From: Verrucomicrobiia bacterium
GTDB lineage: Bacteria > Verrucomicrobiota > Verrucomicrobiia > Verrucomicrobiales > Akkermansiaceae
Direction: 5' to 3'
DNA: 64,000 nucleotides
NCBI GenBank assembly: GCA_947462875.1
Contig: CANHQJ010000010.1
Span: 1-64,000 of the forward strand
Shown: one piece after another, positions 6,392-15,670 of the stretch
Layout: the number at the start of each line of letters is the position of its first letter
How positions within the stretch are numbered: position 1 is the stretch's first letter
Notes under the pieces: generated by a model
Databases searched by the model: none
Told to the model about the DNA's origin: nothing
Seen by the model: the letters and a program-made list of their open reading frames with translations, nothing else
Program-made: the position numbers and the translations under genes

Positions 6392-9070
6392 TCATGGAGC
6401 GGCAATGCGCAATCGGAAGTACTGGTTTGTCGAGGTCCGCACCCCCTGAATGACCCGCTGGGTCGAAGACGCGGGATAAAACGGGGCATTTCCCGATACG
6501 TTCCAAAGCGACCACTGTTGCAGATTTGTGCTTGTTTCAATCAATACCGAACGATTGGCCGGGTGGGTGAAGGAGAGTGAAAAGACATTTCCGTCAGTGA
6601 TTGTTGTCGGTTGGTAGGGGGCGTTGTACGACTGTGGATTGGTGCCGAGCAGGTATTCAAGATGGTTGTTTTGCCCGTCGCCATCGGGATTCGCCGTGCC
6701 CTGGGCCTCGGGTGTGGAGGTGCTGGGAAAATGCGTCAATTGCCACTGGGAAAAACTTTGTCGCGCGGGCAGTGCGGCATTGATCCATTCGGTGAGCAGT
6801 TGCTCGGCGGCGAGATCGCGCTCGTTCGTGCCGAGAGGCGGCATCCTGTTGGCGCCGATGCCTGAGAGGCGTTTGAGAATCATCGAGCGCGAGGTGTCGC
6901 CGGGGATGCACCATCGATGGAGCGGATCCCCTCCATCATTGACCAAAAGCCCGTTGATGAGTTGCGCGGAATCCGTGGGTGTCGTGGCGCGCGCATCCCA
7001 GTTGCCGACGGCGGCACCGCCGGGTTGATGGCATTGCGCGCAATTGACCGAAAGATACGAGCGCACGCGCCACTCGAGGGATGAGGTCGTATCATCCGCC
7101 GCGGCATACTTCGGCAGCGTGGCCACCGCCGTCGGTTCGGTGCCGGGCGTGATGTATCCTGCCGCCATCATTGCCTCGATTTGGTGGGGCGTTTGCGTGC
7201 CGTAGGGATGCATGCGATTCAGTTGTGGGGTGTTGAAACTGAGCGCCAGGCCTCCCCCATCGGTATGGCAAACACGGCACTCCGTCCGGCTCGGGTAGCG
7301 CCAGGTTTGTGCCGGGCTGCTTGCGGGAATGAGTTCCGTCAGTCCCTGTTCCGGGACGAGATCCGCATCGCTTTGATCGGCACGCCATTTGTACGTCAGT
7401 CCATAGATTTCTGTCGCCGTCTTGACGATGATGCGGGTTTCGAGTTTGCGGCGCGTGGCCGGATTTCCGCGCGTGGTGTCTATATCGAAGTGCTTGATCC
7501 ATGTCATGCCCGTGGGAAACGTCCAGTTGCCGTTTTGGCTGAAGCCGATGGTGTCCGTGAGATTCTTGATCGCAAACCAGCGTGTCTTGATGGCGTGGTC
7601 GCTCCAGAAGGGAACGTTGGGCGCATACGGAACCACGCCCGCTTGCGGCGTGAGCGTGGCGAGATGGGAGAAGACGCCGGTTTGCGACAACAGCAAAGGT
7701 GGTGATGTGCCGCTGGTGCCGGAGCGGGCGAGGCGCTTGACTTGACCGGCCGTGAGATCACAGAGCAGCGCGTCCTGATTGCGTGGATCGTAGCCCCAGC
7801 CGGAAATGTTATTGTCTGTGGCGATGCGCGCGCCTGTCCAGGAACCGTTGGAACCTTCGGTGAGGGCTACGATGAATCCGGTGTTGTAATCGCAAAACAG
7901 ATACCTGCCGAAGAGTTCCGGCAATCGATCACCGCGGTAGACCACACCACCCGTGATGGACGTACCATGAATCACGGCATCGCTGCCCTGGCCATCGTTC
8001 GTGTGATCGTATTCGTAAATGGGATCTTGCGACGTCCAGCCCGCGGGTGGGAGGGTGGGAGCCACCGCAGGGGTGTGTGCGTTTTTCCCCTCGCGCCAAC
8101 TCCAGCCCGCGTTAAACCCGCTGGTAACCAGATTGATTTCCTCGTAGCGACCTTGCCCCACATCCGCGACAAACAATCGCCCCGTGAGAGGATCGAAACT
8201 CATGCGCCATGGATTGCGATAGCATGCGGAGTAGATTTCCGTGCGGATGGCAGACTTCGGAAATGTGTAACCATTGTAGGTGGCATTGCCCGTTCCCTGA
8301 GCCATCGCGACGAAGGGGTTATCGGGCGGAATGCGGTAGCTCCCCGCGGTGATGGCGCTATCGCCTACCGTGGTGGTGCTGCTTTCGTCATGGAGGTTCG
8401 GTGCGAGAGAGCCGGGCTTGGCATCGACATCGATGCGCAGGATGTGACCGAGGAAATCTTTTGCGATGCGCCTTGCATTGTCGCTGCCATCGCGTTGCGC
8501 ACCTTCATCGCCGGTGGAAATATACAGGTAGCCATCGGGGCCGAATGCCATGTCGCCGCCGTTGTGATTGTCCTGCTCATCTCGCTGGGTGATGATCGGC
8601 GCTATTGTGGAAGCGAGAGCGGAGGTGGCGGCATTGTAATTTCCTGCCGTCCCCGTGGCCTGGAAACGCGCGACCCGCTGGTAGGTCAGGTTGCTGATGC
8701 GCAAGCTGTAGAAAAGATAAAAGTAGCCGTTCTGGTTGTAGTTCGGATGAAACGCCATCGAGAGCAATCCGCATTCGCTGTTGGTGTAGGCGGTAAGCGG
8801 CATGAACTGTGACTTTGTCATCGTATCCAAATTCACGATTTGAATTCCCAGCCCGCGCTCCAGGACGAACAAGCGATTCGTCACCCCCGGCGGCGATGCC
8901 ACATCGATCGGGGAGGAGAAAGTAAGCGTGCCCAATGCGTTTTCCGTGGTAAATCCCGTGGTCACAGGAAGCGCGGCAGGGAGATTGAGTGTGTTGGCGG
9001 CTTGTCGCACCAATTGCCCGTGGCAAATGCCGAACACAAAAATTGCAGTCGTGATGAGTAACGCACGCAT
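6392..9070 (-). CDS. Secreted sugar-dehydrogenase-like propeller fused to a diheme module (892 aa)
   Basis: A signal peptide (about residues 1-18) is followed by a GSDH/soluble aldose-sugar-dehydrogenase-type beta-propeller (about 40-455), with the typical HNGGDMAFGPDGYLY and RNPWRMSFDP segments. From SQTGVFSHLATLTPQAG onward the sequence matches the HNE_0200 (TIGR03806) family. It carries two c-type heme sites, C598-C601-H602 (CRVCH) and C677-C680-H681 (CAQCH). The last about 100 residues form the DGDGQNNHLEYLLGTNP domain that recurs in the two giant proteins further right. It probably oxidises a sugar and passes electrons to its hemes outside the cytoplasm; the substrate is unknown. Its stop is 15 bases from the tRNA scar, so it is the first chromosomal gene. 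Confidence 0.82.
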   Translation of the reverse strand: MRALLITTAIFVFGICHGQLVRQAANTLNLPAALPVTTGFTTENALGTLTFSSPIDVASPPGVTNRLFVLERGLGIQIVNLDTMTKSQFMPLTAYTNSECGLLSMAFHPNYNQNGYFYLFYSLRISNLTYQRVARFQATGTAGNYNAATSALASTIAPIITQRDEQDNHNGGDMAFGPDGYLYISTGDEGAQRDGSDNARRIAKDFLGHILRIDVDAKPGSLAPNLHDESSTTTVGDSAITAGSYRIPPDNPFVAMAQGTGNATYNGYTFPKSAIRTEIYSACYRNPWRMSFDPLTGRLFVADVGQGRYEEINLVTSGFNAGWSWREGKNAHTPAVAPTLPPAGWTSQDPIYEYDHTNDGQGSDAVIHGTSITGGVVYRGDRLPELFGRYLFCDYNTGFIVALTEGSNGSWTGARIATDNNISGWGYDPRNQDALLCDLTAGQVKRLARSGTSGTSPPLLLSQTGVFSHLATLTPQAGVVPYAPNVPFWSDHAIKTRWFAIKNLTDTIGFSQNGNWTFPTGMTWIKHFDIDTTRGNPATRRKLETRIIVKTATEIYGLTYKWRADQSDADLVPEQGLTELIPASSPAQTWRYPSRTECRVCHTDGGGLALSFNTPQLNRMHPYGTQTPHQIEAMMAAGYITPGTEPTAVATLPKYAAADDTTSSLEWRVRSYLSVNCAQCHQPGGAAVGNWDARATTPTDSAQLINGLLVNDGGDPLHRWCIPGDTSRSMILKRLSGIGANRMPPLGTNERDLAAEQLLTEWINAALPARQSFSQWQLTHFPSTSTPEAQGTANPDGDGQNNHLEYLLGTNPQSYNAPYQPTTITDGNVFSLSFTHPANRSVLIETSTNLQQWSLWNVSGNAPFYPASSTQRVIQGVRTSTNQYFRLRIAAP

Positions 9071-9307
9071 GACAGGGTGGTGTGGTTTTTCGTGAAAATT
9101 CCTGCTCTTTTTGGCGAATCGGAAAACGACAAAAACAGACGGCGATACTATGATCTCACTCGGTGAATTGTCAAAATGTTACTCACTGCTCCATGAAATC
9201 ACAGGTCAGGCATGGGCCTTTTTTCAAAATCAACTTGCCGACTGAGTCAGACAGCTTAGCTTGTTGGTATGGAATGTGCATAAACGTTCTTCAACCTCCT
9301 TCCACTC

Positions 9308-10147
9308 ATGTCCTCCGTTGCTCAATTTTATTCTTTGGTCCGCTTGCTCGATGACGATACCCCGACGGTGCGTGATACGGTGTGCGAAAAATTGCGCGAG
9401 TATGGCGGCGATGTGAGTGAGGTCTTGGCGGAGTGCCCGCATCCGTTGACGGATTCGGAGATCGGTCTGCTCTCGGATGTGCTGAAGCCGTGTCGTCGCG
9501 ATGCCTTGCTGGTGGACTGGGAAGTGCCGTTTCATGGCTGGCGGGCGATGGATGATGACTGGGATCACCTGGAGGCCTGCCTGCGTCAGATTTCCGATTT
9601 CCTCCACGATGGCGTGTCACTGCGGCCACCGCTCTCCGATTTGCTCGATCTGCTGGCCGAGGAGGCGCGGGAGGCTTGTGATGAGGCGGGCATCGATGGG
9701 CTGCGCATGTACTTGTTCGAGAGCGGAAAATTCAAGGGCAATCACGAGCACTACCACGATCCGCGCAATTCGGATCTCGCATGGGCGGTGCAGGAAGGGA
9801 AATCCAATCCCATCGGCCTGGCCACCATTTTCATTCTGGTGGCCCAACGTCTGGATCTGGAGGTGGATGGCGTGAATTTCCCCGGCCACTTTTTGTGCCG
9901 CGTGGAGCATGGCGGACAGCAGTTGTTGGTCGATTGTTTCAACAGCGGCCGCATGCATGATCTGAATGACATTCTAACGCGCCAGGATGAGATCGATGAC
10001 ACCATCGCCCGTGCCTTGTCGGCGACGGCCACACCGGGGGAAATTCTCATCCGCACGTTGCGGAATTTGGAAGTGTCTCTGCAGCGACAGGAAGAGACCG
10101 AGGATGCGGCCCTGATCCATCGCCTCGTGGAGTCGTTGAAACCGTGA
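9308..10147 (+). CDS. SirB1/transglutaminase-like family protein (279 aa)
   Basis: The core stretch NPIGLATIFILVAQRLDLEV, then DGVNFPGHFLCRV, is the signature of the SirB1 family, a transglutaminase-fold group. The N-terminal 100 residues are helical and may be repeat-like. No signal peptide, so cytoplasmic. The biochemical role of the family is not settled; some members are linked to regulation. It precedes moxR by about 90 bases on the same strand and may share its transcript, although the gap contains no obvious terminator. The 237 bases before it (9071-9307) hold nothing I can identify. Confidence 0.8.
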   Translation: MSSVAQFYSLVRLLDDDTPTVRDTVCEKLREYGGDVSEVLAECPHPLTDSEIGLLSDVLKPCRRDALLVDWEVPFHGWRAMDDDWDHLEACLRQISDFLHDGVSLRPPLSDLLDLLAEEAREACDEAGIDGLRMYLFESGKFKGNHEHYHDPRNSDLAWAVQEGKSNPIGLATIFILVAQRLDLEVDGVNFPGHFLCRVEHGGQQLLVDCFNSGRMHDLNDILTRQDEIDDTIARALSATATPGEILIRTLRNLEVSLQRQEETEDAALIHRLVESLKP

Positions 10148-10237
10148 GCGGCGAGAAATCGCATAGACAAATGGGCCCTGATCTGTCGATATCTTTGTCG
10201 CAGCGGTTGATGCCGTTTGTTGACTTTGATTGATCGC

Positions 10238-11257
10238 ATGAGCACTCCCATTTCCTCCACACCGCCGACCAGTGAATCGTTGGCACTTATCGAAGCGCAG
10301 GTGAGCGCGTCTTCCGCATGGATCCAGCCGCTGCGGCAGGAGATTGCCCGCTACCTGATCGGTCAGACCACGCTGGTGGATCGCTTGCTGATCTCGCTGC
10401 TGGTGAAAGGTCACATCTTGTTAGAAGGGGTGCCGGGCCTGGCGAAAACGCTGGCCTTGAAAACGCTGGCATCGCTGGTGAACGCGCAGTTTCATCGCAT
10501 CCAGTTCACGCCTGACATGCTGCCGGCGGATATCGTGGGCACGGAGATCTACGACCCGAAAGAAGCGCGTTTCCGCGTGAAGCACGGGCCGGTGTTCGCG
10601 AACTTTATCTTGGCGGATGAGATCAACCGCGCGCCGGCCAAGGTGCAGAGCGCGCTGCTGGAGGCGATGCAGGAAAAGCAGGTCACCATCGGCGAGCAAA
10701 CCTTCCCGCTGCCAGCGCCGTTTTTCGTGCTCGCCACGCAAAATCCGTTAGAGCAGGAGGGGACCTATCCGCTGCCGGAAGCACAGCTCGATCGTTTCAT
10801 GATGAAGGTGATCATGGACTACCCGACGGAGGATGAGGAAATGCAGGTGCTCGATCTGGCGGCGACGACCGAAGACATGCTGGTGCCGCAGGCGATGGTC
10901 AGCCTGGAGGCGATCCAGCAGGCGCGCCAGGTGGTGAACCGCCTGCATCTCGATGAAAAAGTGAAACGTTACATCGTGCGCCTGGTACAGGCGACGCGGC
11001 GTCCGGACGACTACGGCGTGCCGATCGCGCCACTGATCCGCGTGGGTGCCTCGCCGCGTGCCACCATCAATCTCGCTCTCACCAGCCGCGCTCATGCGTT
11101 TCTCGAGGGTCGCGCCTACGTGACGCCGCACGATGTGAAATCGGTGGCGATGGATGTGCTGCGCCATCGCGTGACAGTGACCTATGAAGCCGAGGCCGAG
11201 GGCCTGAACAGCGAGCAGATCATCGCACGACTGCTCAACGAGTTGCCGGTGCCATGA
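10238..11257 (+). CDS. moxR: MoxR-family AAA+ ATPase
   Basis: AAA+ chaperone-like ATPase of 339 residues. Walker A is at 64-71 (GVPGLAKT) and Walker B ends in D127-E128 (FILADEINRAP). The conserved LATQNPLEQEGTYPLPEAQLDRF stretch carries the sensor-1 Asn and the arginine-finger region. MoxR proteins act with von Willebrand A (VWA) proteins encoded beside them in metal insertion, complex maturation or envelope stress, which fits the VWA genes that follow. The ATG at 10238 is preferred to a TTG at 10217. Its stop overlaps the start of the DUF58 gene (ATGATG), so the two are translationally coupled. Confidence 0.93.
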   Translation: MSTPISSTPPTSESLALIEAQVSASSAWIQPLRQEIARYLIGQTTLVDRLLISLLVKGHILLEGVPGLAKTLALKTLASLVNAQFHRIQFTPDMLPADIVGTEIYDPKEARFRVKHGPVFANFILADEINRAPAKVQSALLEAMQEKQVTIGEQTFPLPAPFFVLATQNPLEQEGTYPLPEAQLDRFMMKVIMDYPTEDEEMQVLDLAATTEDMLVPQAMVSLEAIQQARQVVNRLHLDEKVKRYIVRLVQATRRPDDYGVPIAPLIRVGASPRATINLALTSRAHAFLEGRAYVTPHDVKSVAMDVLRHRVTVTYEAEAEGLNSEQIIARLLNELPVP

Positions 11258-12201
11258 TGCGCAAGCCCGTCCAGCACACGATCACGGCGGAGGATGAGGC
11301 CCGTGCGGCGGAAATCCTCGGGCGTGTGCGGCGTATGGAAGTGTGCACGCACCGGCTGGTGAATGACGCGCTTGCGGGTCGCTACGCCAGCGTGTTCAAG
11401 GGGCGCGGCATGGATTTTGACCGGGTGAGAAATTATGTGGCGGGCGATGACGTGCGCACCATCGACTGGAATGTCACCGCGCGCACCGGCGAGGCGCACA
11501 TCAAGGTGTTCACCGAAGAGCGGGAGCTTACGATTCTGCTGTTGATCGATATCAGCGCCTCGTCGGACTTCGGATCGGTGGAAAGCTCCAAGCGCGAGCT
11601 GGCCGCGGAGGCGGCGGGCGTGTTGGCGGCATCGGCGATTCGCAATCGCGACAAGGTCGGCGTGATTTTGTTTTGTGACGACGTGGAACTTTACATTCCG
11701 CCGGGCAAGGGCCGCACGCACATCATGCGCATCATCCGCGAGATTTTGTTTTTCCGCGCGCGGCGCAAGGGTACGGATATCGTGTGTGCGCTCGATTTCG
11801 CGAACCGCGTGCTGCACCGCCGTGCGGTGTTGTTTTTGGTGTCGGACTTTTGTCTCGGAGCCGATCAGGAAAAAAAGATGCAGCGCCTGCTGACGAAGTT
11901 GCAGGTGAGCAGCCGCCGCCACGATGTGATCGCGGTATCCGTCACCGATCCGCGCGAGGAGAGCTTGCCGGATGTGGGTTTGTTGTGCATCGAGGATGCC
12001 GAAACGGGCGAGGTGGTGGAGTTGGCGACGTCGAGCCAGGAGGTGCGCGATAGCTACACGCGGCAGGCGCGCGACAGGCGGGAAAACACCGCGGCAAAAA
12101 TCCGTTCGCGCGGCATCGATCTGGTGGAATGCGTGAACGGGGAAAACTGGATGCCGCAGTTGTTAGGATTTTTTCAGAATCGGCGTCAACGCAGTGGCTA
12201 A
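11254..12201 (+). CDS. DUF58 (VWA-like) protein
   Basis: Cytoplasmic 315-residue protein with the DUF58 signature RTIDWNVTAR (69-78) and a VWA-type metal-ion-dependent adhesion site D99-I-S101-A-S103 (LLIDISASS). DUF58 proteins are near-constant partners of MoxR ATPases and probably serve as an adaptor or substrate-binding unit. There is no signal peptide or membrane helix, unlike the BatA and BatB products downstream. It overlaps moxR by four bases and is followed after six bases by the next gene, consistent with a single operon. Confidence 0.9.
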   Translation: MMRKPVQHTITAEDEARAAEILGRVRRMEVCTHRLVNDALAGRYASVFKGRGMDFDRVRNYVAGDDVRTIDWNVTARTGEAHIKVFTEERELTILLLIDISASSDFGSVESSKRELAAEAAGVLAASAIRNRDKVGVILFCDDVELYIPPGKGRTHIMRIIREILFFRARRKGTDIVCALDFANRVLHRRAVLFLVSDFCLGADQEKKMQRLLTKLQVSSRRHDVIAVSVTDPREESLPDVGLLCIEDAETGEVVELATSSQEVRDSYTRQARDRRENTAAKIRSRGIDLVECVNGENWMPQLLGFFQNRRQRSG

Positions 12202-12207
12202 CGGGAA

Positions 12208-12813
12208 ATGAAAGATGGCATGTTACATCGCTTCGGCTTCGGTTTGTTGATGGGCGCGATTCTTTTGCGAGTGGCTTCGGCGCAGACCGCACCGGCGGCG
12301 GAAGAAGACATCCGCGAGGTGCGCGAGGTGATCGCCATCCCCGCCGAGCCTGTGCCATCGTATGTGGGCTGGTGGATCGCGGGGGGAGCCGTGGTGCTGT
12401 TGGTGGCTGTGATTTTCCTCGTACGCTGGCTGCGTTCGCGTCGTCCCGGTGTGTCGGCGATGAGTGCGGCTCTGGCGGAACTGCGCGTGATCGAGTCGGG
12501 CCATGTGCCGCTCGACGATGAGGCGTTTGCCTCACGCGTGGCGGATGTGCTGCGTGCCTATGTCGTGAATGTGCATGGCATCGCGGCACCGCAGCGCACG
12601 TCACAGGAATTTTTGCAGGAGTGCCTGCGCCAGCAGCGCTGGGACAAGGGCACGCTGGAGCACCTGCGTTCGTTTTTGCGGAGTTGTGATATGGCGAAAT
12701 TCGCCGCGCTTTCACTCACGTCGTCCGAGCGGCAAAGCCTGGTAACCCAGGCCCGCGAACTGGTGTTGGCGCCGTTGCCCACGGAGGAAAACAAGGAATC
12801 ATCGGCCGCATGA
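12208..12813 (+). CDS. DUF4381-type membrane protein
   Basis: A 201-residue protein with an N-terminal signal sequence, a short periplasmic stretch and one transmembrane helix at about 50-72 (VGWWIAGGAVVLLVAVIFLV). A cytoplasmic domain follows whose TSQEFLQECLRQQRW region is typical of the DUF4381 family found between DUF58 and BatA genes. GGGAAA just before the ATG may be a weak ribosome-binding site. Its stop overlaps the batA start by four bases. Function unknown beyond its constant association with the Bat system. Confidence 0.78.
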   Translation: MKDGMLHRFGFGLLMGAILLRVASAQTAPAAEEDIREVREVIAIPAEPVPSYVGWWIAGGAVVLLVAVIFLVRWLRSRRPGVSAMSAALAELRVIESGHVPLDDEAFASRVADVLRAYVVNVHGIAAPQRTSQEFLQECLRQQRWDKGTLEHLRSFLRSCDMAKFAALSLTSSERQSLVTQARELVLAPLPTEENKESSAA

Positions 12814-13814
12814 ATGTTTCGTTTCAATTCGCCCATCCCTGGTTCTTGCTGCTGCTGTTGCTGCTGCCCGTGATGGCGTGGTGGAAGGGTAGGCGAGGTC
12901 AGCCGCTGGCGCTGCGCTTGCCGAGCATCGACGATGCGGTAAAGGTCGGTGCCCGCTCGCATTCGCGCGCCGGGGCGTGGCTGTTTTTGCTGAGCCTGCT
13001 TTCGTTCGCGTTGCTGGTGGTGGCGCTGGCTCGTCCGCGCCGGGTGAGGGGCACGAGCGATGTGGAATCGCAGGGCATCGATATCATACTGACCATCGAC
13101 GTGTCTGGTTCGATGGAGGCACTGGATTTCAAACTGCAAGGCAAACAGTCGAACCGGCTGGAAGTGGTGAAGGATGTGGTGGCGAAATTTGTCGTGCAGC
13201 GACCGGATGACCGCATCGGCATGGTGGCGTTCGCGGGGCGTCCGTATCTCGCGGCGCCTCTCACGAACGATGAAGACTGGATCGCGAAGCGCCTGCAGGA
13301 TGTGAAAATCGGTCAGGTGGAGGATGGCACGGCGATCGGCTCCGCGATTGTTTCCTCGGTGGATCACCTGCGTGATTCCGAGGCGAAAAGCAAGATCGTG
13401 ATCTTGCTGACCGATGGCGTGAATACCAGCGGCTCGATCAATCCACTGACCGCGACGGAAGCGGCCAAGGCGCTGGGCATCAAGATCTACACCATCGGTG
13501 CCGGCACCAATGGCGAAGCGCCCTATCCCGTGCGCACGATGTTCGGCACGCAGACGCAGATGGTGAAGGTGGAGATCGATGAGAAGACACTGGGAGAAAT
13601 CGCCGAGAAGACAGGCGGAAAATACTTCCGCGCCACCGATACCGATTCGTTGGAAAAAATTTACGAAGTGATCAACCAGCTCGAAACCACCGCGCGCAAG
13701 GAGAAAAAATACGAGGACTATGACGAATGGTTCGCCGTGGCGCTCTGGCCGGGACTGGGTCTGCTGTTGATCGAGTGGTTGTTGCGTCACACGCGTTATC
13801 GGAGATTGCCATGA
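12810..13814 (+). CDS. batA: BatA-like VWA membrane protein
   Basis: 334 residues: N-terminal membrane helices (about 10-25 and 55-75), a VWA domain with an intact MIDAS motif D97-V-S99-G-S101 (TIDVSGSM), and a C-terminal helix (WPGLGLLLIEWLL) close to the end. This is the BatA layout, with the VWA domain held on the periplasmic face between helices. Bat proteins were first described in Bacteroides aerotolerance, but their direct activity is not established. It overlaps its neighbours on both sides by ATGA. Confidence 0.88.
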   Translation: MNVSFQFAHPWFLLLLLLLPVMAWWKGRRGQPLALRLPSIDDAVKVGARSHSRAGAWLFLLSLLSFALLVVALARPRRVRGTSDVESQGIDIILTIDVSGSMEALDFKLQGKQSNRLEVVKDVVAKFVVQRPDDRIGMVAFAGRPYLAAPLTNDEDWIAKRLQDVKIGQVEDGTAIGSAIVSSVDHLRDSEAKSKIVILLTDGVNTSGSINPLTATEAAKALGIKIYTIGAGTNGEAPYPVRTMFGTQTQMVKVEIDEKTLGEIAEKTGGKYFRATDTDSLEKIYEVINQLETTARKEKKYEDYDEWFAVALWPGLGLLLIEWLLRHTRYRRLP

Positions 13815-15670
13815 TTGCCTTTGCAGAACAATCCGGATTGCAGTTCGGCCAGCCCTGGTGGTTGGCGGTGGGTCTTGTCGTCTGCATTTCGATCGCGTTG
13901 TTCTATCGGAAATTCGATCGCCGCCGTCAGAGCGATTTGGAAAAAATGGCACACGCCCGATTCCTGCCGCTGCTCTTTGCCGGGGACTCGCCGCAACGCC
14001 GCCGGCTGAAACGGATGTTGTGGATCGCGGCCATAGGGCTGAGTTTCACGGCGCTGGCTCGTCCGCAGATGGGCTATGAATTTCGCGAGGTGCGGCGTCG
14101 CGGCATCGACCTGTTGTTCGCGCTCGATACCTCGCAGAGCATGCTCGCGGATGACCTCACTCCCAACCGCCTCGACCGTGCGCGCCTCGGCATTCATGAT
14201 TTTGTCGATCGCCTGGAGGGCGACCGCATCGGGCTGATTCCCTTTGCCGGCAGTGCGTATGCCTTGTGCCCGCTCACGCTCGACTACGATGCCTTTCGCG
14301 AATCGCTGCAAGTGATCAACACCCAGATGATTCCGCATCAGGGTACCGACCTCGCCAGCGCGATCCAGGAGGCCGAGCGTTTGTTCGAGGAAAACCAGAA
14401 CAACCAGCGCATCCTTGTGCTCATCACCGATGGCGAGGACTTGCAAGGAGATGTGCTGGATGCGGCGAAAAAAGCGCATGAAAAAGGCATGGTGATCTAC
14501 ACCGTGGGTGTCGGAAATCCCGAGGGTTCGACGATTCCCGTGCAATACCAAAATGGCCGCCGCGATGTCATGCGCGATCAAAAGGGCGAAGTCGTGCGCA
14601 CCAAGCTGGACGAAAGCACCTTGAAAAAAATCGCCGAGACCACCAAAGGCCTCTACGTGCCGCTGGGTCGCGGTGCGGAAGGCCTGAACACGATCTATCA
14701 GGAAAAACTACGCCTGATGCCGAAAACCGACCTGAACCAGCGCATGGAAAAAATCCCCTTGGAAAAATTCGTTTGGCCCCTGACGCTCGCGGTGCTTTTG
14801 TTGTTGGTGGAATTTTTTCTGCCAGATCGCAAACGAGCGAAGTCAACCAACGCGGCTCTCATGGGATGGATGATCGCTTTCCTGTGCACTGCCGCGTTGA
14901 GCCATCCGCTGCACGCGCAGGCGACGGGGACGGTGAATTACAATCGCGGCACGGAAGCTTATCAGCGCGGTGAATTCGTGGAAGCGGCGGATCTCTTGCG
15001 TGAGTCTCTCCACACCCAGGATCTGGGCCTGCAACAACGCGCCTATTACAATCTGGGCAATGCCCTCTATCGGCTCGGGCAACAAGCGCAGGAAAAGGAA
15101 CCACAAACCACCATCAAGCGCTGGCAGGATTCCATCAAAGCCTACGAGGACGCGCTGGCCCTGCGCGGCGACGATGATGATGCCCGCTACAATCGCGATC
15201 TGGTGAAAAAGAAACTCGAAGAACTGCAACAACAACAGCAGCAACAAAATCCGCAGGACCAGCAAAACAAGGACCAGCAGGAGCAGGAGAAAAAAGAACA
15301 AGAGAAAAAAGAGCAGGAACAACAGGAAAAGGAGAAACAGGAGCAGGAGCAGAAGGGCGAAGAGCAGAAGCAGGATCCGAAAGAAGGGAAGGAAGAGGAA
15401 GGAAAGGAACAAGGAGAAGAAGAGAAGGGCGAGCCGAAGGAGGAAAAGGGCGAGCCGAAGGAATCTCAGGAAGCTCAACAACAACCATCGGAAAAAGAGG
15501 GCAAGGAGGAAGGTCAACAGGCGGCGCAACCCGCGCAAGCGCGCGAGATGACGGCGGAGGAAGCGAAGCAGTTGCTGGAATCGCTGCGCCATGAGGAGCG
15601 ACGTGTCATCCCCATCCCGCAGCGCCGCGAGGGCAAATCCGACAACACAACCAAAGGGAAAACATGGTAG
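13811..15670 (+). CDS. BatB-BatC fusion: VWA domain plus TPR with charged tail
   Basis: The first about 350 residues are BatB: membrane helices at 15-32 and 68-83, a VWA domain with MIDAS D106-T-S108-Q-S110, and a helix near 320. A second membrane or signal-like segment at about 350-370 is followed by BatC-type TPR repeats (from about 375, VNYNRGTEAYQRGEF). From about 472 to 575 comes a very low-complexity Gln/Glu/Lys region. In many genomes batB and batC are separate. Here they are one 619-residue product starting at the ATG at 13811, which overlaps the batA stop. The tail may be disordered and stretch through the periplasm. Confidence 0.85.
   Translation: MIAFAEQSGLQFGQPWWLAVGLVVCISIALFYRKFDRRRQSDLEKMAHARFLPLLFAGDSPQRRRLKRMLWIAAIGLSFTALARPQMGYEFREVRRRGIDLLFALDTSQSMLADDLTPNRLDRARLGIHDFVDRLEGDRIGLIPFAGSAYALCPLTLDYDAFRESLQVINTQMIPHQGTDLASAIQEAERLFEENQNNQRILVLITDGEDLQGDVLDAAKKAHEKGMVIYTVGVGNPEGSTIPVQYQNGRRDVMRDQKGEVVRTKLDESTLKKIAETTKGLYVPLGRGAEGLNTIYQEKLRLMPKTDLNQRMEKIPLEKFVWPLTLAVLLLLVEFFLPDRKRAKSTNAALMGWMIAFLCTAALSHPLHAQATGTVNYNRGTEAYQRGEFVEAADLLRESLHTQDLGLQQRAYYNLGNALYRLGQQAQEKEPQTTIKRWQDSIKAYEDALALRGDDDDARYNRDLVKKKLEELQQQQQQQNPQDQQNKDQQEQEKKEQEKKEQEQQEKEKQEQEQKGEEQKQDPKEGKEEEGKEQGEEEKGEPKEEKGEPKESQEAQQQPSEKEGKEEGQQAAQPAQAREMTAEEAKQLLESLRHEERRVIPIPQRREGKSDNTTKGKTW

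Noticed and set aside
6331-6540. Small minus-strand ORF ending MVRGAGFEPANKPHK
   Set aside because: The GAGFEPA text is the well-known false translation of a tRNA T arm; it overlaps the tRNA fragment.
7742-8812. Plus-strand open frame (356 codons) inside the propeller-diheme gene
   Set aside because: Shadow frame; the minus strand shows signal peptide, propeller and CxxCH sites.
12558-13952. Minus-strand open frame (464 codons) opposite batA
   Set aside because: Arg/His/Gln-rich shadow; batA carries an intact MIDAS.
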